Source of the DNA: Oppiella nova
Lineage: Eukaryota > Arthropoda > Arachnida > Sarcoptiformes > Oppiidae
Reading direction: 5' to 3'
DNA: 24,524 bases
Assembly (NCBI GenBank): GCA_905397405.1
Contig: CAJPVJ010000473.1
Location: forward strand, 1 to 24,524
The translations under genes were made by a program, and so were the position numbers. Below are positions 1 through 8,288 of the stretch, piece by piece. Numbering within the stretch: position 1 is the first letter of the stretch; each line of letters opens with the position of its first letter. Below the pieces are notes generated by a model, which saw only the letters and a program-made list of their open reading frames with translations, was not told where the DNA came from and did not search any database.

Positions 1-1106
1 TTGAAATTAGAGATGAATTGAATACAGTGTTGAGTCCACAAAACTTTTCAAACAAATCGACCATTAATTCAATGAATGGTTCGCCAAAGAAAGTCAACTC
101 ACCCGTCAAAAGGAAGCCTAACGTTGCTCTCAATAACTTAGTTATTGACGAAGACGTGGATAACAGCGACGAAATAAGGCCACCGAAGCAAAAGAGATCG
201 CGTCTCAACTCTCCTCCCTCTTCTCGGTCTCCCAAGAAGCAGAGGACTTCTCCCGGCAGTCATAACTCAAGGCCTAAAAACATGAAATCAAACGCTTTGT
301 ATTGCGTTTGTCGGAAACCATACGACTCGTCCAAGTTTATGGTCGGGTGTGACATCTGCTCGAACTGGTATCACGTGGACTGCGTTGGACTCACCGAAGT
401 ACAGGCCAAGAAAGCCGATCAATACATTTGTCCCAATTGTGACAAAATGAAGGCTAAGAACAAAGAGCTGTATTGTTTGTGTCGGCGTCCGTACGACGAG
501 AGCCAGTTCTACATCTGCTGTGATCGGTGTCAGGACTGGTTTCACGGCCGGTGTGTCGGTGTCTTGCAGTCGGAGGCGCAGGCCATTGATGAGTACGTCT
601 GTCCCAACTGCCAGAGCGACTCACAAATCAATTTCGCGAATCTTAAGCAACTGAACGCAAAGGACTTCGAAAATCTCAAGAAATTACTCAAATCTCTTCA
701 GGTTATCATCTCTTATGATCTTTTCGTGTAAATTCAAATGATTTATATATGAATCCCATTACAGACGCACAGAAATTCGTGGCCATTCCTGGCACCTGTC
801 GATCCCAAAGAGGTTCCCGATTATCATCAAGTGATTAAAGAGCCAATGGGTTAGACTTCTATTGATTTTCATTGAAATACAAATAAAACATAATTTTATA
901 ACTTGTGAATAGATCTGAAGACAGTAGAGAAGCGTTTGACGGACACGAGTTATGACTCTTTGGCCCAATTTATAGGCGATATCACGAAAATCTTCGACAA
1001 CTGTCGCTACTATAACGCCCGCAACTCTCCCTTCTATCAGTGCGCAGAAGTACTCGAAGGCTTCTTTGTGGCCAAAATCAAGTCATTCCGAGAGGCCATG
1101 AAGTGA
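1..1106 (+). CDS. BPTF: Nucleosome-remodeling factor subunit BPTF/NURF301, C-terminal end (5' partial)
   Basis: This is the end of the large NURF chromatin-remodeler subunit that reads histone H3K4me3 and acetylated histone tails. The frame is open to the left edge, so the gene continues upstream. Exons are <1-701, 765-849 and 913-1106; introns are 63 nt each, GT-AG, and the phases match. In order the protein shows a basic, Ser/Pro-rich linker, a PHD finger (about nt 294-445, [12 protein letters not shown]... WYHVDC), a second PHD finger (about nt 468-612) and a bromodomain (about nt 765-1090). The second finger keeps the aromatic cage pattern ([22 protein letters not shown]) known to bind H3K4me3. 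The bromodomain keeps [16 protein letters not shown] and the acetyl-lysine-contacting CRYYN segment. Two adjacent PHD fingers before the bromodomain is the arrangement I recall for insect NURF301. The protein ends ...KSFREAMK at a TGA. Confidence 0.96.
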
Positions 1107-1244
1107 TCACCACTTCTTAGTCTCCATTTAGTTCTTCACATCAATGCTAACACATATGACAGACATCTGTATATAAGTTAACCACAAAATTGCCACAAAA
1201 ACGCATTTACTTATAAAATAGTTTTCTATTAACTCATTGTTTGT

Positions 1245-1250
1245 AATAAA
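1245..1250 (+). terminator. Poly(A) signal of BPTF
   Basis: AATAAA lies about 140 nt after the BPTF stop codon and is the first such hexamer downstream. The assignment is inferred from position only. Confidence 0.55.
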
Positions 1251-1824
1251 TTTAATTTATAATTCACTCAAATTGTAATCAAATTTAGTTTGTTTTTCCA
1301 AAACCTTTTCATTTCTTTGTAATGTATTGACACTTGGATTCAATGATTGTTGAAATTTAATAAAATTAATTTATTTTATTTCTGAGACTAAGGAGTGATT
1401 TGTAGGAAATGAGTGGAAAGGGATGCAAAGAGAGGATAGTTGTGTGAATTATGCGACCGTTGTTTCAATCTTATGCCTTACGTTGAATTAAATGAGGCAA
1501 CAGTTTGTTAAAACATTGATTAGATAATTGAATGTAGGGGTTATGAGGTTATCATGTGTGCTACAATTATTAGCTATCACAATTTAAATAATTCAATTTA
1601 ATTAAAAAATTGCCTTACAGTATATGAGTGAGTATGAAATGTCTTATAATATTGTACAGTAGATGTGAACAATATATTATATTACTACATTATAGGGCCT
1701 ATACTACTGTACCGTATAAGAACCTGTTAAAATGTACCCAGGTTTGTACCGCAAATTGTGATTAGATATGAAAGTGCGTTCAGAGATTATTCTGAATATC
1801 TAAATTTTATTGTCCAGTACCACA

Positions 1825-1861
1825 GGTTCGGCCGCAGTGACCACTTTTATCGGCAATTTTT
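1825..1861 (+). repeat. Dispersed repeat, copy 1
   Basis: It shares a core of about 31 identical bases (CCGCAGTGACCACTTTTATC and onward, ending in a T run) with 2241-2278. A third, more diverged copy lies inverted at 2561-2593. Copies 1 and 2 are also both followed by ATTTTAAAT and TGTCTA words in different order. No coding potential. Confidence 0.8.
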
Positions 1862-2240
1862 AACGTTATGTCTAGATTTTAAATATAACACATGAAAATG
1901 ACCTTGATGGCATTTCGTGAAAATCGTATTAACTCATGTAATTATTACATTGTAATACAGTAATGCTGATAAAGCCAGTAAAGTGTGTGAATATATGAAA
2001 AATGACAATATTTCGGTTAAATTTTGAGTTATTCATGATATTATTTGTTTAATATTCTGTGTAAACCTTTACCAAATCGATATATAGCATCACATTTAGA
2101 TGATTCACATGCCTACATTTAGATAAGATAAGCCAATAAAAGGGTAGACTTTGTCAAAATTCAATTAATTAATGTAAATTAGATACAAAGACCTGTTTAA
2201 TGATAATTTAAATATCAATTTTATATTTTCCTGTCATCTC

Positions 2241-2278
2241 GGTTTTCGCCGCAGTGACCACTTTTATCGGCAATTTTT
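2241..2278 (+). repeat. Dispersed repeat, copy 2
   Basis: This is a direct copy of the element at 1825-1861, differing mainly in the first bases (GGTTTTCG against GGTTCGG). With the inverted third copy at 2561-2593 it brackets about 280 bp, which could be the outline of a small non-autonomous element. Confidence 0.8.
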
Positions 2279-2560
2279 GATTTTAAATGTCTATATTTAT
2301 TATACTGTGTCAATTTTGTATATAATGTTACTCAGAATACGAAAATATATATAATATTTTTAAAATTTTTACTCAAGATTTGATCGGAATATTGTGATTT
2401 TCATATTTTAACATGATAAAGTGGTCTTACTTGTATCATAATTATTACTTAAGATAATTACAGTATATATTTTCATACAAACAATCGTATTGTCTAAAAT
2501 TATCTACAAAATTGACACAAATACCTGTATATATTATATAACAAGCCTACTTGTAATATG

Positions 2561-2593
2561 AAAAATTTGCCGGTAAAAGTGGTAACTGAACCG
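2561..2593 (-). repeat. Dispersed repeat, copy 3 (inverted, diverged)
   Basis: Read on the minus strand it gives CGGTTCAGTTACCACTTTTA followed by a CGGCAAAT-like end, aligning to copies 1 and 2 with several substitutions and a small indel. Homology is judged by eye. Confidence 0.65.
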
Positions 2594-3422
2594 AACTCAA
2601 GTTTATAGGTTTTCATAAATAAGATTCCTCATTGAATGGACTTTTATATGAAGTCATAATTACCTAGTGGCAAGTTTAGACAACTTAATGCACTCACTCC
2701 ATGCATTAGTCAGACTCAAACCATTTTGTATTGAATGCTTCCAAATGTACGCATTTATATTCTAACGATTAATGTCTGAATTAAACATCATTTACTAAAT
2801 AACAATTACCGACAATTGTATCTCAATGAATAAAACATAATAAATAAATGCACATAAATTGTCAATCAATACCCGCAGTGTTCCCACGGGTTATAGAGCC
2901 CACGTGTGCACCACTAGTATAGACCTATAAAATGGAGAATACATTGAATACAGAGTTATATATGGATTACAATTGCATTTAATTGACAATTATATGAATG
3001 CATTGACTATATAAGCACACAATACATATGCCATACATTCACACCATTCGGACCAATGATTACACAATTGAGGCATTGCTTAAGACTAACGTTTGACACG
3101 AATTAACACATTGACAACCAATCAGTTCAATGCAAACCAATTGATCCCAAGAGAGCACACATATGACAGACTATTATCACTTATATGTTATGCAATGAAA
3201 GACAAAAGAATTGATTAAAAATAGTTTTATTGAAATGAAAGAAATGGTTTTGAGATTAATAATGGATTTAATGGTGAATGACAAATAAAATTGAATGAAA
3301 TTATATACTAATTATGATATTCATTGAAATTAAAACAATCGGAAATACTCTGAAAATTATATTATCCGCAAATGATAAGTGTATGAGTGGTGTCATCACC
3401 GAATCTCATCCAAAGCCGCAAG

Positions 3423-3713
3423 TTATCGACGTTTGGTTCGCTTAGCAGAGGCCTTCTTCGCCGGCGACTTGCGTTTGGCCGGAGCCTTGCGGGCGGATCC
3501 GCGACGAGAAGTGTTGGCCTTTGGCTCGTCTTCCTCGTCGTCGTTATCATCGTTGCCATTGGCGTCGTTGTTGGCGGCCTTAAACTCCTTGAGCAGCTTT
3601 GCAGTCAAGTTCAAGAAGAGGTGGAGGGTGCACCCGCGGGTGGCTTGGTTCATGAGGTGACAGAACGGGAAGAAGGCGCTCAGGTTATAGAGGAGGTGCA
3701 GTATCCTCCGGTA
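3423..3713 (-). CDS. Small chromodomain protein with acidic then lysine-rich tail (5' half in a complemented block)
   Basis: As written, only the C-terminal half reads sensibly: LLKEFKAANND, an acidic run, then a K/R/A/P-rich nuclear tail ending KRTKRR. Reading the plus strand backwards from 3713 to 3609 (complement without reversal of the coding strand) gives MASYDVEEILD, GKTVEYLVRW and PTWEVEKNL, then joins in frame to LTAKLLKEF. That is a chromodomain in the expected order: the EYLVRW strand, the TWE motif, then the C-terminal helix NL..LLKEF, as in HP1/CBX/CDY proteins that bind methylated H3 tails. The result is 96 residues in one exon. The loop between RW and TWE is about six residues shorter than in HP1 proteins I know, so methyl-lysine binding is uncertain. 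No chromoshadow domain follows. The gene is head-to-head with NUP37. The family call is firm; the orthologue is not assigned. Confidence 0.72.
   Translation of the reverse strand, partial: YRRILHLLYNLSAFFPFCHLMNQATRGCTLHLFLNLTAKLLKEFKAANNDANGNDDNDDEEDEPKANTSRRGSARKAPAKRKSPAKKASAKRTKRR
3609..3713. other. Complemented-not-reversed block A
   Basis: For the minus-strand chromodomain gene, reading these plus-strand bases backwards restores 35 codons from a start codon in good context (AACAATGG) to the conserved WEVEKNL. The lower edge is near 3608/3609. The upper edge lies in the 5'UTR and cannot be seen; if the block is as long as the others (about 128 nt) it reaches about 3736. Confidence 0.8.
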
Positions 3714-3860
3714 ACAATAGCTATATAAGATCGGGTGTTTATTCTTCGGGTGTTTGACGACAGCAGTGATCACAACAATTCAAAGCCAATGAAGGTTTGA
3801 ATCACAGTGAAAACTAAAAGAGAGGGAAACAAAGACTTAAACATAGCGTCCGCACAACAC

Positions 3861-3868
3861 TTACGTCA
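3861..3868. promoter_or_regulatory. CRE/ATF-like site TTACGTCA
   Basis: One exact octamer in the shared promoter of the chromodomain gene and NUP37. Function is inferred from the known ATF/CREB consensus only. Confidence 0.4.
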
Positions 3869-4144
3869 CAACACTTCGCACACACCGCTCTCTCCGTGTC
3901 TTTTGGACACCAATTGTCTTAATATTCAACACTTTTTTAGTTTTTATTTATATTTAATTAATTGTCAATTAAATTCTCATTCATTGCATTGAATTCACTT
4001 GAAATTCAAGTCATAAGACATGACCACAAGTGGACATCATTTATGAATTGACTGCAAATGTGGCCAAAAATTCAAACGAAAGTCTAAACCAATTGAAGCG
4101 TTTGTTTACAAGAGTTGGGAACCGCTTGAAGACTGTGTGCTCTC

Positions 4145-4165
4145 CAGACAGACAGACAGACAGAC
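4145..4165 (+). repeat. CAGA tandem repeat next to the NUP37 start
   Basis: About five CAGA units run directly into the start codon, whose A is part of the last unit. Slippage here would alter the 5'UTR length, not the protein. Confidence 0.85.
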
Positions 4166-5363
4166 ATGGATTCATTGGCCTCTATGTCCACGAGTCGACT
4201 ACACATCACACCCAATGAGTCCAAACTGAGAAGCGAAGACCAGATTGAGAGCAAATCACAGACAAGAAGTCACTCTTCGGTGCACCGCATCGTTAGCCCA
4301 GAAATCGTCAATTGTTTGGCTTTCAGTTCAGACCAATCATCTCATCATTTATTGGCATTTGAGTCCAACTCAAGAGTTTTCATAATCAAGTTGTTGTTGT
4401 CTGACGACACGCTCGACGGTAATGTGGACTACGAGTTGATCCAAGACTTCATAATTGGCGTCAAGTGTAGTGCCGTGTGTTTCAGTCCACAGACCAATTT
4501 GGATGTCATCAACACGTGTCTCAAGTTTGCGGTTTCGACCCATCAGTACGACCTCCGGGTCATCACCTCTGACCTCAAGACCAGCGAACCCAACGTTGAT
4601 TTGACATATCTTCGGCAACATTCAGATTATGTTAATGACATCGCATTTGATCCGTTCAATGGATCCACATTGGCATCAGTTAGCGATGACTGCAGTTGTT
4701 GTTTGTGGACAATGAGTGATACCGGCGCTGACTTGACTTCCAAACTAACGCTCACTTCAGCCGGACAATCGCAATTCACCGTATTCTCACTGGGTTTGTT
4801 TCATCAACAGAAGTTTAGTACTGAGGTAAGTAGGTAATTAACTAACAGAAAAGTGAGTAATTTGTCAATAAATAGCGGCTTTTCTTTCCCTAAATCCGTT
4901 TCTATAACTGCCAAACGAAACGCCCGCTCATGTCATGTGATTGCAATCGTTTCCCACTCCTGAGCGCCGACTGGTCTCCGACTAATAGTCTATTCATTAC
5001 ATGTGTGGCCGGAACTGATGTTTTCTTTTGGGACACATCTCTGTCGAGGTATTCATACAAACGCCTCAATCCATGAAATGGTAAACTGATTGTCATTTTG
5101 TATTCACTCTTAGTTTACCGATTGAACAGAGAAGAGGACACGTAAACGGTTCCCAATCCATCAGATTCTTTGATTCCAATATCATAGCCACGAGAGGACG
5201 GCCTAACAATACGGTTCGCGTCGAGAATCTTAAGACAAATCAGGTATTAATGGAGGAACAGATGAAAGCGGGCGCCGGTATCGCCTGGAACTGCAAAATG
5301 CCAGTTCTGGCGGTCGGTGCCAATAAATGCGTCCATATCTATAGATTTGGATCTATTGTATGA
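4166..5363 (+). CDS. NUP37: Nucleoporin Nup37 (WD40 beta-propeller)
   Basis: Nup37 is a WD40 subunit of the Y-shaped (Nup107-160) scaffold of the nuclear pore. Conserved stretches line up in order with human NUP37: GVKCSAVCFSPQ, RVITSDLK, HSDYVNDIAFDP, LASVSDDCSCCLW, IRFYN, FPLLSADWSP, FFWD and AGAGIAW. Exons are 4166-4801, 4867-5048 and 5114-5363, giving 355 residues against 326 in human. The middle needs correction: as written, the second exon would carry an in-frame TAA at 4891-4893 and the blade before it is nonsense. Complementing (not reversing) about 4766-4893 restores SVKWHKSDPNK, a GT-AG intron (4802-4866) and LFIAEKKGI running into natural IRFYN, with exactly the human spacing. An apparent GTAAGT donor at 4826 is then a chance match. 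The stop lies 67 bp from the convergent MRPL23 stop. Confidence 0.93.
4766..4893. other. Complemented-not-reversed block B (inside NUP37)
   Basis: The left edge lies within 4766-4769 and the right edge is at 4893/4894, so the block is 125-128 nt. In complement it encodes the end of exon 1, a complete 65-nt intron with its own GT and AG, and the first 27 nt of exon 2. All joins keep frame and give the 21-residue spacing found in human NUP37 between the WH and RFY motifs. Confidence 0.9.
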
Positions 5364-5430
5364 TTTATTTACTAATTATTGAATGTTTTTATTAATAAAT
5401 GTCTCTAAAACTAAACGAAGTGATGGTGTC
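5364..5430. terminator. Overlapping 3' ends of NUP37 and MRPL23
   Basis: Only 67 bp separate the two stop codons. The interval holds an AATAAA for NUP37 at 5394-5399 (+) and, on the other strand, an AATAAA at 5364-5369 for MRPL23. Each signal sits next to the other gene's stop codon, so the two 3'UTRs should overlap as antisense RNA. Confidence 0.6.
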
Positions 5431-6073
5431 TTATAGTTGGAACCAATCGGGAACATTATCTCTCATATTCTTGTAATATTTACGCCTTTCCCTCAATCGT
5501 CCGAACTCTACCTCTTTCTCGGCGTCCGACAAATCCTTTGACAACTGATTCACTCTGTCTTTAGGAAAGAGATCCGGGAATTGAAAAGTCGTGTCTTTCG
5601 GCTTCAGTTCAATGAAAATATGTATTAAACAATGAATCGATGCAATGGTTTGGACGTAAGACATACCAAATCAACGAATGCTGTCTTATAGTCCTCCTCT
5701 TTGATGAGATATATCTTTCCTTTGGCTCTCTTAATATCACCGCAACGGACACGAGTTGTCACATTCATAACCGTCAGTTTGTAGATGTTTTCCAAATAGT
5801 TCTTGACGTCCCATTTGGTCATACTTCGGGTCAACAACACTTGCAATCAATAAGCCATTCAAACAAATTCAACCATTGCTTACTAAACGGGAACTTTGAG
5901 TTGGATCTGATTCGGTGGTAACGGGTGTTTAGGTTTCTGCAAAACCATCCAAAAGTCGCCGTTTTTCTGGGCGTCGACTCCCAATGGGTTGTGTATGGCG
6001 CCTATGGATAGTACAGTAATCATATAATTACCAATCATAACTTACAACTTTCACACGTGGTTAACCGTCTGTA
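5431..6073 (-). CDS. MRPL23: Mitochondrial ribosomal protein L23 (uL23m)
   Basis: This is a mitochondrial large-ribosomal-subunit protein near the polypeptide exit tunnel. Four exons: 6073-6060, 6006-5884, 5823-5667 and 5601-5431, totalling 154 residues, close to human (153). Recognised segments are FWMVLQKP, MTKWDVKNYLENIYKL, RVRCGDIKRAKG, FQFPDLFPKD and the C-terminal VPDWFQL. The 5' part is readable only when about 5958-6073 is complemented without reversal. That gives MSANW, a 53-nt intron, then YPRYVLGNPQLRVFLP leading into natural DFWMVL, matching the arthropod N-terminus (W-Y-P...GNPQLRVF) position by position. An uncorrected annotation would start at an ATG at 6023 and lose this conserved stretch. 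The gene is head-to-head with SLC25A10 and tail-to-tail with NUP37. Confidence 0.93.
5958..6073. other. Complemented-not-reversed block C (5' end of MRPL23)
   Basis: Reading the plus strand backwards here restores the start codon, first exon, a GT-AG intron and 16 conserved codons of MRPL23. The lower edge is at 5957/5958. The upper edge is beyond the start codon in non-coding sequence; a 128-nt block would end near 6085. Confidence 0.9.
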
Positions 6074-6815
6074 TGGTAGCGCTTCACATTGCACTCAACA
6101 CACCTGACAATCAGTTGTTTGAATCAATTGAATGCAAACCAAAACATTTGAACTGAATTTGAAAACATTGAATGCATTGAAAGCATTGCCTCACAGATGT
6201 CGTGAAGTGTACGGAAAGGCATTCAATTACTTCTCATTCCTTATATTCACAGCATTTTTATTACATTTACTACAAAATTGTGAATTAATTTCAAATTGAC
6301 GTCTATTTGAGAGTTCAAATTTTAAATGCTTTCGTATTTTCATTGATTTCTAGATATATTAATCAAATGATTTGCATTAAAGGCGTTAATGAGGAGAAAG
6401 TGAATGCAATGACAGTAATAAACGGGTTGTAAGTGTTGTAATGCTTTTGAAGTATTAATTTCCTGCAAATTAATTGACTAATTGGTGGCTTTTTTCAGTG
6501 ATGTATAGATAGGAAACACATCTAATCTCTACTTAATTATCATAACTTACTTAACCGTCAATTAAGTGTTGCGTAAGAAACACGTGATGTCTGCAAATCA
6601 TCTCCAGAAGTGATGAAAACAATTGAGATTAGATTGAAATGCAGATTATATTGCCTTACAGTCAGCCAATGAGTCGATGTCTCAATTATTTAGTTAATAA
6701 TTGATTGAAAACTATAGTAATATTAATATAAAGTTAATAAACGAGGAAAACATTTGACAAATCATACAGTGATTGCCAAATCCAAACTCCAAGTCTTCCA
6801 AACTAATCACCAAAC
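6074..6815. promoter_or_regulatory. Divergent promoter region, MRPL23 / SLC25A10
   Basis: The interval is 742 bp and AT-rich. It contains a CACGTG E-box core at 6581-6586 and several TTGAATGCA/CATTGAATG words near 6125-6190. No coding sequence is visible. The first dozen bases may belong to complemented block C. Confidence 0.5.
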
Positions 6816-7951
6816 ATGACATCCGCACTGTGGGCTCACGGCTTCACCATGAAGCCTCCAGACCGGTCACGCCCCCGGCGGACAACATGAGTGGGGAATC
6901 TAGACGAGTTTCAAGTGAACGTTTGGTGCTGTCACTTCCGATTCAACTCACTCGGTCCCTCAGCACCTGCCGCTCAGATCGGACTCGTGGCCAACACTCT
7001 ACTCATCGTCAGAAGTGAAGGCGTTTTAGCGCTTTATAACGGATTAACTGCTTCTCTATTAAGACAATTGACTTATTCGACCACAAGATTCGGGATCTAC
7101 GAAGTGGTCAAACAGAGGATCTCTCCAAATGGGGAACAAATACCACTTTTGCATAAAATGCTTTTGGCCGGTGTTTCAGGTGCTGTCGGAGGTTTCATCG
7201 GTAGGTTCGACCGCATTATCATAAGTGATGAATGCGTTGAATATCTGAATGAAATGTTGGAAAACTTTGAATTAATGATTTGTTGCGAATCAGGCACTCC
7301 GGCAGATATGGTGAACGTGCGGATGCAGTTACTGTAATTTGACGGGCGTCTCTCATCCGCATTGATATTCGTGCGGTAGCTACCGGACTAGGCTCAAATG
7401 TCTGTGCTCCCTTAGTTTAGAGAAAAATTACCGTGATGTTACCGGTGGTCATCCCCTATTATGATGACAATCGGACAGGTATTAGATCTCAATGTTTGAC
7501 ACTCATTACAATAGTTGACTATCTGAACAGTTGTCGTCATACGATCAGTTCAAATACCTGTTGATGACCAGCGCGCCCAATATATTCGAGGATAATTTGT
7601 TGACACACTTCACGTGCAGCACTTTGGCCGGTGCTATGGCCACCACATTGACTCAACCGGTACATCCATATCAATATTTACCATATTTAGCGTCATATTT
7701 GTCACATTTATCTCTATTTATAATAACAGTTGGATGTCTTGAAAACAAGATTAATGAACGCTTCGGCCAATGAGTACCAGAGTGTGGGTCAGTGTATTGG
7801 TCTCCTATACAAACAGTCAGGTCTTATGGGGTTCTTCAAGGGATACGTCCCGGCGTTCATACGTCTGGCGCCACAGACTATACTGACATTCGTCTTCTTG
7901 GAACAGTTGAGGATTCGGTTCGGAATCAGAATAATCTCTACTAAAGAATAA
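6816..7951 (+). CDS. SLC25A10: Mitochondrial dicarboxylate carrier
   Basis: This SLC25 carrier exchanges malate and succinate for phosphate across the inner mitochondrial membrane. Exons are 6816-7200, 7294-7478, 7531-7659 and 7730-7951, about 306 residues with continuous frame. Natural sequence gives LALYNGLTASLLRQLTYS, GTPADMVNVRMQ, MMTIGQLSSYDQFK, LDVLKTRLMNA and FVFLEQLRIRFG, close to fly and human dicarboxylate carriers; two of the three Px[DE]xx[KR] carrier signatures are seen directly as PADMVNVR and PLDVLKTR. The first repeat and the stretch after VNVRMQ appear degenerate, with a stop at 6888 and five stops between 7329 and 7457. Both become conserved sequence when complemented without reversal: RVPKWYFGGLASAG and THPLDLLKVHLQT (the third signature), and NDIKLPAESRRNY then IRVYRHEGIKSLF. 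The gene is therefore not a pseudogene. A linker after HLQT is about 12 residues longer than in human; its exact sequence depends on the uncertain edge of block D1. Confidence 0.92.
6825..6950. other. Complemented-not-reversed block D1 (first exon of SLC25A10)
   Basis: Complementing the plus strand restores the N-terminal transmembrane helix and first carrier signature in the same codon register as the natural start ATG at 6816 and the natural exon after it. The left edge lies between 6822 and 6834 and the right edge between about 6950 and 6970. Confidence 0.9.
7329..7457. other. Complemented-not-reversed block D2 (second exon of SLC25A10)
   Basis: The edges are sharp: CAG (Q) ending at 7328 is natural and ATT (I) starting at 7458 is natural. 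The 43 codons between them contain five stops as written and none when complemented. The complemented reading gives the family sequence with the same number of residues as the fly carrier. Confidence 0.96.
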
Positions 7952-8288
7952 GAGCACAGAATGTCTTCTCCACTATTATCTCATCGATGGTTACGTACAG
8001 AAGTATTGTATGTATTCTTTATACTGTATTTACGGTAGTAAATAGATTGAATCGTGTATTGGATGAAAATCCGGTTAAATATTTATGAAACCACGAAATA
8101 ATTAGACGTTTTGTCCATAAATTGAAATATTTATTTTCAAATTAATTGAATGTTTAGTTAAATTGAAATAATGTTGTATTTATAATTCATTATAAAGTTG
8201 TTGTCAATAATGAGTACAAAATGATAGCATTTATAATATAATCAAATAAAAGACGCGATTTCGTTTGAATGAATGGTGCGAATCATGT
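7952..8288. terminator. Convergent 3' region between SLC25A10 and BUD31
   Basis: 337 bp of AT-rich sequence. On the minus strand an AATAAA at 8130-8135 could serve BUD31. For SLC25A10 no close AATAAA is seen until about 8244. No gene. Confidence 0.4.

Larger units (their letters stand above)
1107..3422. other. Long AT-rich spacer without a recognisable gene
   Basis: This stretch has many stops in all frames and no family I recognise. It holds the BPTF 3'UTR at its left end, a three-copy dispersed repeat (annotated separately), several runs of alternating A/T, and a CACGTG core near 2901. The right end (3300-3422) probably contains the 3'UTR of the minus-strand chromodomain gene. I see no tRNA-like B box or transposon ORF. 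Confidence 0.7.
3714..4165. promoter_or_regulatory. Divergent promoter region, chromodomain gene / NUP37
   Basis: The 452-bp interval separates two head-to-head start codons. It contains TTACGTCA at 3861-3868, a consensus CRE/ATF site, and a CAGA tandem repeat just before the NUP37 start. The left end may still belong to complemented block A. No other gene is evident. Confidence 0.5.

Noticed and set aside
2875-2960. Possible tRNA in the locally GC-richer stretch
   Set aside because: No cloverleaf and no convincing B box could be laid out.
3379-3728. Plus-strand open frames opposite the chromodomain gene tail
   Set aside because: They are Ser/Leu/Val-rich shadows of the Lys/Asp-rich minus-strand coding region and resemble no family.
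4826-4893. A non-canonical GT-AA intron in NUP37 (donor GTAAGT at 4826, TAA where the acceptor TAG should be)
   Set aside because: Complementing 4766-4893 gives a normal GT-AG intron at 4802-4866 and the missing residues with exact human spacing, so the apparent donor and mutated acceptor are coincidences.
5884-6023. MRPL23 starting at the in-frame ATG at 6023
   Set aside because: The resulting N-terminus (MITVLSIGAIHNP) matches nothing in the family, while the complemented reading gives the conserved WYP...GNPQLRVF.
7329-7457. A true inversion of this segment
   Set aside because: The reverse complement was translated and gives stops and no family match; only the unreversed complement works.
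6816-7951. SLC25A10 as a decaying pseudogene with lost N-terminus and stops in the middle
   Set aside because: Both damaged stretches become intact conserved sequence with correct length and frame when complemented in place, which random decay could not produce.
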